This document shows, in pieces, positions 5,712 through 12,187 of a DNA stretch of 12,187 bases. The stretch covers positions 1 to 12,187 of the forward strand of contig JADLDQ010000267.1 in NCBI GenBank assembly GCA_020846575.1, in the 5' to 3' direction. A model generated the notes under the pieces. The model did not search any database and had not been told where the DNA came from. It saw only the letters and a program-made list of their open reading frames with translations. The position numbers and the translations under genes are program-made. Position 1 is the stretch's first letter. Every line of letters starts with the position of its first letter. Source of the DNA: Burkholderiales bacterium. GTDB taxonomy: Bacteria > Pseudomonadota > Gammaproteobacteria > Burkholderiales > SG8-39.

Positions 5712-7501
5712 GCACGCCGGGCAATACCGCGGAGAAGACCGCCGTAGCCGCACCAGCGCGGGCCGGGGACGCCTGGTCCGGGGCGAGCTTCACCCTGCAC
5801 GGCGCGGGCGTCTCCGCCGGGATCGCCATCGGGCGCGCGCACCTGGTGTCCGCGGCCCAGTTCGAGGTCGCCCACTACGAGATCGAACCCGAGCGCATCG
5901 ACGCGGAGCTGCGGCGCTTTGACGCGGCGCTGGCGCAGGTCCGCGGCGAGCTGGTGGGGCTGCGCGCCAGCCTGCACTCGGGCACCCCGGCCGAGATGTC
6001 GGCATTCCTCGACGTTCACCTGATGATCCTGGACGACGCACACCTGTCGCAGGCGTCTCGCGAAATGATCGCCGCGCAGCGCTGCAACGCCGAGTGGGCG
6101 CTGGTGCAGCAGATGCTCACGCTCACCGCCCAGTTCGACGAGATCGAGGACGCCTACCTGCGCGAGCGCAAGGCCGACGTGGTGCACGTGGTGGAGAAGA
6201 TCCTGAAGGCGATGCCGGGCAACGAATCCCGGCCGCTGTCGGTCCAGTCGGAGGACAGCGTCGTCATCGCGCGCGATCTTTCGCCCGCGGACATGATCGC
6301 CTTCAAGCACCACCGCTTCGCCGGCTTCGCCACCGACATGGGCGGGGTGACGTCCCACTCGGCCATCGTCGCGCGCAGTCTGAACATCCCGGCGATCGTC
6401 GGCCTGCACAACGCCCGCGCGCTGTTGCGCGAGGGCGAGACGGTGATCGTCGACGGCCGCGAAGGCGTGCTGATCGTCAATCCCGGCCCTCGGGTGCTGG
6501 AGGAGTACCGCGAACGCAGGGCGCGCATCGAGCGCTCGCGGGCGCGGCTGAGAAGCCTGCGCGGCACGCCCGCGGCGACGCGGGAGGGCGTTGCCGTCGA
6601 GCTGCACGCCAACATCGAACTGCCCGAGGACGTCGCCCTGGTGCGCGAGAGCGGCGCATCCGGCATCGGCCTTTTCCGCAGCGAGTTCCTGTTTCTCAAT
6701 CGCGAGAGCCTGCCCGAGGAGGACGAGCAGTTCGAGGCCTACCGCCACGTGGTGCGGGCGATGGCCGGGCTGCCGGTCACCATCCGCACGCTCGACCTCG
6801 GCGCGGACAAGACAGCGAACGGCCGCGGCCCGGCGGCGCCCAACCCGGCGCTGGGACTGCGAGCGATCCGCTTGTGCCTCGCCGAGCCCAGGATGTTCCA
6901 GACCCAGTTGCGGGCGATCCTGCGCGCCTCGCACTACGGCCCGATCCGGCTGCTGGTGCCGATGCTGGCGCACGCGCACGAGATCGCACAGACACTCGAC
7001 GCCATCCGGCAGGCGAAGGCATCCCTGGACGCCCAGGCGGTCCCCTACGACCGCGCGCTGCGCATCGGCGGAATGGTCGAGATTCCCGGCGCCGCGCTCG
7101 CGCTGGGCGAGTTCCTGAAGCACCTGGAGTTCCTGTCGATCGGCACCAACGACCTGGTGCAGTACACCCTCGCGATCGACCGCACCGACGATAGCGTCGC
7201 GCACCTCTACGACCCGCTGCACCCGGCGGTGCTGTACCTGGTCGCGCAGACCCTGAAGGCCGGCAAGCGGGCCGGGATTCCGGTGGCGGTGTGCGGCGAG
7301 ATGGCGGGCGAACTCGCCTACACGCGGCTGCTGCTCGGCCTGGGCCTGCGGGAGTTTTCCATGCACCCGGCGCAACTGCCCGCGGTGAAGCGGCTGGTGC
7401 TCTCGACCACCCTCGCCGAGGTCGAATCGCTCGCCGCGCGCCTGATGCGCACCCGGGATGCTGCGCGCCGCCGCGCCCTGATCGAGGCGCTCAGAGCCTG
7501 A
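5708..7501 (+). CDS. ptsI: Phosphoenolpyruvate-protein phosphotransferase (enzyme I)
   Basis: The 597-residue enzyme starts the phosphorelay by taking phosphate from PEP and giving it to HPr. The phosphorylated histidine is H217 in GGVTSHSAIVARSLNIPAIVG. The C-terminal PEP-binding barrel has FRSEFLFL (323-330), R360 in TIRTLDLGADK, the GGMVEIP stretch (454-460), SIGTNDLVQY (477-486) and the catalytic Cys529 in VCGEMAG. The family's usual start (FTLHGxGVSxGIAIG) falls at residue 28, so there is a short alanine-rich extension. No ATG, GTG or TTG codon lies between the GTG at 5708 and that point, which supports the GTG start. GGAGG lies close upstream. All genes from EIIA to ptsI overlap, so they form one operon. 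Confidence 0.96.
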   Translation: MSTPGNTAEKTAVAAPARAGDAWSGASFTLHGAGVSAGIAIGRAHLVSAAQFEVAHYEIEPERIDAELRRFDAALAQVRGELVGLRASLHSGTPAEMSAFLDVHLMILDDAHLSQASREMIAAQRCNAEWALVQQMLTLTAQFDEIEDAYLRERKADVVHVVEKILKAMPGNESRPLSVQSEDSVVIARDLSPADMIAFKHHRFAGFATDMGGVTSHSAIVARSLNIPAIVGLHNARALLREGETVIVDGREGVLIVNPGPRVLEEYRERRARIERSRARLRSLRGTPAATREGVAVELHANIELPEDVALVRESGASGIGLFRSEFLFLNRESLPEEDEQFEAYRHVVRAMAGLPVTIRTLDLGADKTANGRGPAAPNPALGLRAIRLCLAEPRMFQTQLRAILRASHYGPIRLLVPMLAHAHEIAQTLDAIRQAKASLDAQAVPYDRALRIGGMVEIPGAALALGEFLKHLEFLSIGTNDLVQYTLAIDRTDDSVAHLYDPLHPAVLYLVAQTLKAGKRAGIPVAVCGEMAGELAYTRLLLGLGLREFSMHPAQLPAVKRLVLSTTLAEVESLAARLMRTRDAARRRALIEALRA

Positions 7502-7703
7502 GGCGCCACCGGCGGGTCGCAGGACCGGTTCGCGGTTTGACCGCCCCTTGCAGTTGCGGTAATTTCGCGGCTCGCGCCGATTTGATGATCAGCTTGCGGG
7601 CGCGTAACAAATACGGCTAAAGAGAGCGGAACCCGTTCAGCGCCGCTTGCACGCAAGCTGAACGGGTTTTTTGTTTCCCGGCGGCCCATTCCTGGAACCA
7701 TCG
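7502..7703 (+). other. Gap between ptsI and metX with terminator and possible leader
   Basis: The 202-nt gap holds a promoter-like pair (TTGACC at 7537-7542 and TAATTT at 7560-7565, 17 nt apart; weak -10), an 11-codon ORF (7585-7620, no evident ribosome site), the terminator at 7630-7672, and only about 30 nt before the metX ATG. TCAGCTTGCG (7589-7598) is fully complementary to CGCAAGCTGA (7652-7661) within the terminator. Confidence 0.45.
7630..7672 (+). terminator. Rho-independent terminator between ptsI and metX
   Basis: AACCCGTTCAGC (7630-7641) pairs perfectly over 12 bp with GCTGAACGGGTT (7657-7668), with a 15-nt loop between and a run of six T from 7667 to 7672. This is the clearest intrinsic terminator in the window. 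It may end the pts operon. Because metX starts only about 30 nt further on, a metX transcript beginning upstream would also cross it. Confidence 0.88.
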
Positions 7704-8864
7704 ATGAGCGAGGCTGACTCGGTAGGCGCGGTCGAACCGCAGACGATGCATTTCGCGCAGGCCCTGCGCCTGGCGAGCGGCGCATCCATCCGCGCCTACG
7801 ACCTCGCCTACGAGACCTACGGGCAACTGGACGCCGCGCGCTCCAACGCGGTGCTGGTGTGCCACGCGCTCAACGCCTCGCATCACGTCGCCGGCTGTTA
7901 TGCCGCTGCCGGCGGCGGGCCCGCCGGCAGCGTGGGCTGGTGGGACAACATGGTGGGCCCCGGCAAGCCGCTGGACACCCGGCGGTTCTTCGTGGTCGGC
8001 GTGAACAACCTCGGCGGCTGCTTCGGATCCACCGGTCCGGCGAGCAGCGACCCGGCGACCGGCAGGCCTTACGGCTCGTCGTTCCCGGTGGTCACCGTCG
8101 AGGACTGGGTGCGGGCGCAGGCGCGGCTCGCCGATCGCCTGGGCATCGGACGCTTCGCCGCCGTCATGGGCGGCAGCCTCGGGGCGATGCAGGCCCTGCA
8201 GTGGGCGATCGACTTTCCGGAGCGGGTCGCCCACGTGATCGCCGTGGCGGCCGCGCCGAAGCTCTCGGCGCAGAACATCGCCTTCAACGAAGTGGCGCGC
8301 CAGGCGATCATGACCGACCTGGACTTCCACGGCGGCGACTATTACGGCCACGGCGTGGTCCCGCGGCGCGGGCTGCGCCTCGCGCGCATGATCGGCCACA
8401 TCACCTACCTCTCAGATGACGCGATGATGGACAAGTTCGGCCGCTCGCTCCGGAACGGCAGATTCGGGTTCCACTTCGACGTCGATTTCGAGATCGAGTC
8501 GTACCTTCGCCATCAGGGCGACAAGTTCGCGGAGTACTTCGATGCCAACACTTACCTGCTGATCACCCGGGCGCTCGACTACTTCGACCCGGCCGGGCGC
8601 ACCGGCGGCGACCTCTCGGCTGCGTTCCGCCCGGCGCTGGCGCGGTTCCTGGTCATCTCCTTCACCTCGGACTGGCGCTTTTCCCCGGAACGCTCGCGCG
8701 AGATCGTCAAGGCGCTGCTGGACAACCGGCGCGACGTCGCCTACGCGGAGATCGAGGCGCCGCACGGCCACGACGCGTTCCTGCTCGAGGACCCGCGCTA
8801 CCACGCGCTGGTGCGCGCCTACTACGAGCGCATCCACGCCGGGCTCCCCGGAGCCGCGCGGTGA
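7704..8864 (+). CDS. metX: Homoserine O-acyltransferase (probably O-succinyltransferase)
   Basis: The 386-residue alpha/beta-hydrolase acylates homoserine at the start of methionine synthesis. The nucleophile is S158 in MGGSLGAMQ, and the other triad residues are D323 in FTSDWRF and H356 in GHDAFL. NNLGGCFGSTGP (101-112) and LNASHHVAG (56-64) are family hallmarks. Position 325, two after the catalytic Asp, is Arg; from recall, succinyl-specific MetX enzymes carry Arg there while acetyl-specific ones have Leu, and betaproteobacterial enzymes are often the succinyl type. The acyl donor is therefore inferred. I chose the ATG at 7704; an in-frame TTG at 7671 would overlap the terminator T-run. 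metW follows with a 4-nt overlap. Confidence 0.95.
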   Translation: MSEADSVGAVEPQTMHFAQALRLASGASIRAYDLAYETYGQLDAARSNAVLVCHALNASHHVAGCYAAAGGGPAGSVGWWDNMVGPGKPLDTRRFFVVGVNNLGGCFGSTGPASSDPATGRPYGSSFPVVTVEDWVRAQARLADRLGIGRFAAVMGGSLGAMQALQWAIDFPERVAHVIAVAAAPKLSAQNIAFNEVARQAIMTDLDFHGGDYYGHGVVPRRGLRLARMIGHITYLSDDAMMDKFGRSLRNGRFGFHFDVDFEIESYLRHQGDKFAEYFDANTYLLITRALDYFDPAGRTGGDLSAAFRPALARFLVISFTSDWRFSPERSREIVKALLDNRRDVAYAEIEAPHGHDAFLLEDPRYHALVRAYYERIHAGLPGAAR

Positions 8865-9481
8865 GCGCCGCCTTTTCCCCGCCGCAACTGGAGGCGCGCT
8901 CCGATTTCCGCGCGATCGCCAGGTGGGTTCGGTCCGGCGCAAGCGTGCTCGACCTGGGCTGCGGCGACGGTCTGCTGCTGCGCCACCTGATCGAGACCAA
9001 GCAGGTGCGCGGCTACGGCGTGGAGATCGCCGATGCCGGCATCCTCGCGTGCGTGAAGAACGGCGTCAACGTGATCCAGAGCGACCTCGAACGCGGCCTC
9101 GCCGGCTTCGACGCGGCCTCGTTCGACTGCGTGATCCTGTCGCAGACATTGCAGGCGGTGCGCCACACCGAGGAGATCGTGCTGGAGATGCTGCGCGTGG
9201 GACGCGAGGCGATCGTCACCTTCCCGAACTTCGGCCACTGGCAGCAGCGGTTGCAGGTCGCCGCCGGCCGCATGCCCGTGTCCAAGGCGCTGCCCTACCA
9301 GTGGTACGACACGCCCAACGTGCACCTCTTTACCATCCGGGACTTCGAGAACTTCTGCCACGGCCACGCGATCCGCGTGCTGGAGCGGCTGGTGCTGCAC
9401 GAGGGGCGGCGGGTCCGGTTCCTGCCGAACCTGAGGGGGAGCCTGGCGGTGTTCCGGTTTGAAAAGTGGGCCGGTGGATAG
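8861..9481 (+). CDS. metW: Methionine biosynthesis protein MetW
   Basis: The 206-residue protein has a class I methyltransferase-like fold, with the SAM-type motif VLDLGCGDG at 29-37 and YGVEI at 52-56. Further MetW hallmarks are LSQTLQAVRH (93-102), TFPNFGHWQQR (120-130), LPYQWYDTPNVH (144-155) and FLPNLRGSLAVFR (187-199). MetW accompanies MetX in many proteobacteria, where it is needed for or enhances homoserine acylation; a methyl-transfer reaction is not established. Start is a GTG whose last bases overlap the metX stop, which implies translational coupling and an equal-ratio complex. Confidence 0.94.
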   Translation: MSAAFSPPQLEARSDFRAIARWVRSGASVLDLGCGDGLLLRHLIETKQVRGYGVEIADAGILACVKNGVNVIQSDLERGLAGFDAASFDCVILSQTLQAVRHTEEIVLEMLRVGREAIVTFPNFGHWQQRLQVAAGRMPVSKALPYQWYDTPNVHLFTIRDFENFCHGHAIRVLERLVLHEGRRVRFLPNLRGSLAVFRFEKWAGG

Positions 9482-9592
9482 AAGGACCGGCGGCGCGGGC
9501 GGCGCGCGCGGGAACGTTGTCGGGTTTATTTACACCCACGCGGAGTTCCGGCTCTCGCGCATTCGTAGCGCGTTGAATTCATGCAAGTTATA

Positions 9593-9622
9593 GCACAGTT
9601 TCGCGTCGGGTTCGAAATGTGC
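9593..9622 (+). terminator. Hairpin between metW and the PEP-CTERM gene (possible terminator)
   Basis: GCACA (9593-9597) and TTTCG (9599-9603) pair with CGAAATGTGC (9613-9622), with one bulged G and a 9-nt loop. The sequence continues TTTGTAACTT, a poor T-run. It may terminate metXW transcription, or it may be a leader structure of the downstream gene. The gap around it (9482-9690) is AT-richer than its surroundings and contains no gene. Confidence 0.4.
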
Positions 9623-9690
9623 TTTGTAACTTCATTGCATCTCAGGAAAGGAAGGAATAACTGATCGATACAGGATAAGGGAGTAGAACC

Positions 9691-10431
9691 ATGAACCATA
9701 CACTTCATGCTGCATGGCACAAATTCAGTAGAGCCTTCTGCAACCTTGTAGTTGTAGCGTTTGCGCTTCCCGCGGCATCGATCGCAGTTGCGCAACCCTT
9801 CGGGATCACCACCCCCGATGCCTGCCTGCCCCAGCACAAGTACGTCAAGATCGGCGACCCGGTCTTCTTCCCTATCCCCACTCCGGTCCCCCCGTCGCTC
9901 CCACCGGGCATCCTGCTGACCGACGGAATGCACCACTCGTTCAGCGACTGCTTCGACTTCCCCACGGTGAGCGACCCCGAGGACGTGCACACCTTCGATT
10001 CACGGATGTCGCTGCAGACTCAGCCGTTCGGACCGCTCGAACTCCTGGGAAGCACGACGGTGCGCATACGCCTGGACGATCTGCCGAGCACGCCGGCGAT
10101 TGAGTTCGAAACCGAGATCCTCGCCCTCAACCTGGTAAGCGTCGCACCGATCACCGTCATGATGCGGGAAAGCCCCACGCAGCAGTCGCTGGGTCGCGCG
10201 TCGATCCTTCCGGTCTCGCCGGGGCTCTATCACATCGACAGCTTCTTCGACGTCTTCACCGAACTCAGTCTCGACGGCGGGGCGAGCTGGATACAGCCGC
10301 AGACGAATCCTCTGACAGGACAGCCGTCTCCCGTTCACGTGGAACTCGTGCCCGAGCCGGGGGTGGTCGCACTGATGGCGTTCGGTCTGGCGTTGCTCGG
10401 ACTGCGGCGCCGTCAGTCGCAAGGCAGCTGA
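9691..10431 (+). CDS. Exported PEP-CTERM sorting-domain protein
   Basis: The 246-residue protein has a signal peptide at about 1-34 (cleavage probably after AVA34). The C-terminal sorting signal is VPEP at 220-223, a hydrophobic stretch at 225-238 and RRR at 239-241. Exosortase recognises such tails, cleaves them and releases or anchors the protein at the cell surface; this is known for the family, and exosortase must be encoded elsewhere. The body (35-219) has a proline-rich segment near 60-72 and beta-rich sequence with no recognised domain. The ribosome site AAGGGAG lies 7 nt before the ATG and is the strongest in the window. The first 30 codons are AT-richer than neighbouring genes. PEP-CTERM proteins often occur in exopolysaccharide or biofilm-forming bacteria. 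Confidence 0.9.
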   Translation: MNHTLHAAWHKFSRAFCNLVVVAFALPAASIAVAQPFGITTPDACLPQHKYVKIGDPVFFPIPTPVPPSLPPGILLTDGMHHSFSDCFDFPTVSDPEDVHTFDSRMSLQTQPFGPLELLGSTTVRIRLDDLPSTPAIEFETEILALNLVSVAPITVMMRESPTQQSLGRASILPVSPGLYHIDSFFDVFTELSLDGGASWIQPQTNPLTGQPSPVHVELVPEPGVVALMAFGLALLGLRRRQSQGS

Positions 10432-10463
10432 GGCAGGCTCGGCGGAACTGCTCGCTGACTCAG

Positions 10464-10493
10464 GGCCGCGTCCCCGAACGCGGGGATGCGGCC
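10464..10493. terminator. GC-rich hairpin between convergent genes
   Basis: GGCCGCGTCCCC (10464-10475) pairs with GGGGATGCGGCC (10482-10493) over 12 positions including one G-T wobble, with a 6-nt loop. It lies between the ends of the PEP-CTERM gene and the convergent minus-strand gene. It lacks a T-run on either side, so it may halt transcription only weakly or stabilise 3' ends. The rest of the 123-nt gap shows nothing else. Confidence 0.5.
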
Positions 10494-10554
10494 CCGCCCG
10501 CCTGCTCGTCGATCCCTGCGCGGCGGCCGGGATTGAAATACCAGCGTCACAGTC

Positions 10555-11256
10555 TCAAGGCAGGAACGCCGGCGACAGCAGGCGCAGTCCGATCGACATC
10601 CAGCGGCCTTCCGATCCGCTCCCGAGACGCTTCCCGCCGGTCGCGTCGACCTGAACGTAGCCGGGCACGATCCAGAAGCGGAATCCGAGTTGATAGGACG
10701 GCTTCGCGCGAGCCTCCCCGAATCCTTCGCCGATGAGATAGAGCCGCGGATCGAGTTCCACCTCCGCGCCCAGCCCCCAGGTCCCGAGCGTGCGGCGCTC
10801 GCCACGGTCGCGGCGCGCGCCGAGATTGGCGTGCCCCAGGAGGCGCCAGCCGGCGAGCGCTACGCTGGCGGGGATGTAAGCGTACAGGTTGCCGGCGACC
10901 GAGCCGTGCGCCGGCGCCTCGGAGTTGTGAACCTCGCCCAGGGCAAGACCCATGCCGAAGTCCCCGGCGCGCAGCGGCCTGAGGATCGTTTTCGCCTGGA
11001 TGAGGAGCTCACGCGAATCCGGGAGTCCCTGCGCGCTCGTGGTCGCGCCGCCCAGAGTGATCTCGAGACCGCCGCCGAGGTTGCATCCGGGCAACGCCCA
11101 GCGCTCGATGCTGCGGGCGCCGTAGCGCACCCAGGTCTCCACCTGGCAGGACTTCGGGTCGACGATGCGCGCATCGTCGGTGATCATCGGCCGCGCCGCC
11201 AGCGCCCCCGTGGTCCAGGGCAATGCGGCGAGAAGCACTATCCCGGCACGCCGCAT
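10555..11256 (-). CDS. Exported protein of unknown function, probable outer-membrane beta-barrel
   Basis: The 233-residue protein has a cleavable signal peptide (hydrophobic 5-18, cleavage near ALA20). The mature protein starts ARPMITDDARIVDPKSCQVE, an opening I recall from uncharacterised exported proteobacterial proteins. The rest alternates short amphipathic strands with glycine turns, for example LGGGLEITLGG, FGMGLALGEV, WGLGAEVELD and YQLGFRFWIV, as in outer-membrane beta-barrels. It ends in FLP and not in the usual terminal Phe. No specific function can be assigned. It starts 7 nt after the spermidine-synthase-like gene on the same strand, so the two are probably cotranscribed. Confidence 0.75.
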   Translation of the reverse strand: MRRAGIVLLAALPWTTGALAARPMITDDARIVDPKSCQVETWVRYGARSIERWALPGCNLGGGLEITLGGATTSAQGLPDSRELLIQAKTILRPLRAGDFGMGLALGEVHNSEAPAHGSVAGNLYAYIPASVALAGWRLLGHANLGARRDRGERRTLGTWGLGAEVELDPRLYLIGEGFGEARAKPSYQLGFRFWIVPGYVQVDATGGKRLGSGSEGRWMSIGLRLLSPAFLP

Positions 11257-11263
11257 CGCCCGC

Positions 11264-12187
11264 CTATTTCAGCACCTGGAACAGGTTGTTGAAGTCGTCG
11301 GTCCACACCGACAGCCCCTCGGGGACCGTGACCGGGCGTGACTTCTCGGCGAGCGCGGGCTCGCGCAGGACGCCTTCGTCTTTCGTCACCAGCACCCAGT
11401 CGGTGGAAGCGCCCGCCTCCGGGTCGCCCGCGTCCTCCACCAGGGCGCTCGCCAGGCCGCGGCGCTCGGCGAGCAGCTTCACCACCGGCGGCAGGTCGAG
11501 GTAACGGTTGGTGACGTGGAAGGCGACCACGCCGCCTTCTGCCAGGTGGCGCAGGTAGACATCCAGCGCCTCCAGGGTGATCAGGTGCACCGGGATGGCG
11601 TCGCTGGAGAAGGCGTCGATCACCAGGATGTCGTAGCGCTGCGGCACTTCCCGCTCCAGCGCGAGGCGCGCGTCCCCCAGCACCGTGCCGATGCGCGCGG
11701 CGCTGTCCGAAAGGTAGGTGAAGTAGGGTGTCTGTCCAGATGAGAGCCCGATCACCTGGGCGCTGATGTCGTAGAAGCGGATCACGTCCGCGCGCCGGCC
11801 GTAGGCCGCCATGGTCCCCACCCCGAGTCCGATGACCCCGATGCGCAGCGCGCGGTCCCCGCCGGGGCCGCGCCGCACCTGGACGAGGCGTCCGATGCCG
11901 GAGCTCGTGCCGTAGTAGGTGGTCGGCTCGCGGCGCAGCGGCTCCTCCAGGTACTGCTTGCCGTGCATGATCACCCCGTGCATCAGCCGCCGGACACTCC
12001 TGTCGGCGCTTGCGGATTCCTGCACCCGCAGCACGCCGAAGAAATCGCGCGCGGTGAACACGGTGTCCTCCGACAGGTACTGCTGGTACCTCTCCAGGTA
12101 GTAGCCGCAGCCGGCGGTGGCCGCCAGCGCCAGCCCCGCCACCACCAACCGCGCGCGCAGGATCCAGGCCGCGATCAGCCCCGCGGC
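11264..12187 (-). CDS. Spermidine-synthase-like protein with membrane region (5' end outside window)
   Basis: The frame is open from the window edge to a TAG at 11266-11264 and shows 307 residues. A hydrophobic segment near the visible start (about residues 3-26) suggests an N-terminal membrane domain that continues beyond the window, as in membrane-fused spermidine-synthase-like proteins. The soluble part has MHGVIMHGKQYLEE, YYGTSSGIGRL, the SAM-type glycine motif GVIGLGVGTMA (GLGVG near 120-124) and YDILVIDAFSSDAIP, the aminopropyltransferase family's signature with D191. Whether it truly transfers aminopropyl groups is doubtful: many such fusions are uncharacterised. An in-frame TTG at 12148 is unlikely to be the start because it would cut the hydrophobic segment. 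Confidence 0.82.
   Translation of the reverse strand, partial: AAGLIAAWILRARLVVAGLALAATAGCGYYLERYQQYLSEDTVFTARDFFGVLRVQESASADRSVRRLMHGVIMHGKQYLEEPLRREPTTYYGTSSGIGRLVQVRRGPGGDRALRIGVIGLGVGTMAAYGRRADVIRFYDISAQVIGLSSGQTPYFTYLSDSAARIGTVLGDARLALEREVPQRYDILVIDAFSSDAIPVHLITLEALDVYLRHLAEGGVVAFHVTNRYLDLPPVVKLLAERRGLASALVEDAGDPEAGASTDWVLVTKDEGVLREPALAEKSRPVTVPEGLSVWTDDFNNLFQVLK

Noticed and set aside
4484..7375. 963-residue open frame on the minus strand
   Set aside because: It is the antisense shadow of the EIIA, ptsH and ptsI genes, rich in Arg, His, Gln and Ala, with no recognisable domain.
7585..7620. 11-codon leader peptide (MISLRARNKYG) ending 10 nt before the terminator
   Set aside because: Its position suits translational attenuation, but it has no ribosome site and no methionine codons beyond the start, so a methionine-sensing leader peptide is not supported.
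9624..9640. Sigma54-like promoter before the PEP-CTERM gene
   Set aside because: TTGCA fits the -12 element, but the -24 position lacks the needed GG pair, so the match is too weak.

Overview
The window is GC-rich chromosomal DNA, most likely from a betaproteobacterium. The reasons are the gene order gshA-gshB-(TonB-domain protein)-PTS EIIA-HPr-EI, the metX-metW pair, the acidithiobacillus-type glutamate-cysteine ligase and a PEP-CTERM protein. Most genes are ordinary metabolic genes in short, tightly packed operons.

Layout. Positions 1-84 hold the last codons of a plus-strand gene that cannot be identified. Positions 81-890 (minus) encode a ceramidase-like CREST-family membrane hydrolase. 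Just upstream of it on the same strand, at 939-1166, is a small gene that ordinary ORF calling misses because codon 11 is an in-frame TGA. Read through as selenocysteine, it gives a 75-residue SelW-like (Rdx family) protein with a C-x-x-U redox motif. The TGA is followed by a strong hairpin with a GGUCU apical loop, as expected of a bacterial SECIS element. This is the most notable content of the window.

Positions 1289-1810 encode a membrane-anchored cytochrome c. After a promoter-like sequence and a long leader come gshA (2098-3378) and gshB (3412-4356), the two steps of glutathione synthesis, then a periplasmic TonB C-terminal domain protein that overlaps gshB. A 272-nt gap contains seven tandem copies of a 22-bp repeat. 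It precedes a permease-less phosphotransferase set with overlapping genes: an EIIA of the mannose family, HPr and enzyme I (5048-7501). This set is probably a regulatory phosphorelay.

Positions 7502-7703 contain an intrinsic terminator only about 30 nt before metX, with an upstream segment able to pair with part of it. It may end the pts operon, attenuate metX, or both. metX and metW (7704-9481) overlap by 4 nt and encode homoserine acyltransferase and its partner for methionine synthesis. After an AT-richer gap comes a PEP-CTERM sorted exported protein (9691-10431). A GC hairpin separates it from a convergent minus-strand pair: an exported, probable outer-membrane protein (10555-11256) and a spermidine-synthase-like protein (11264 to the window edge, 5' end missing).
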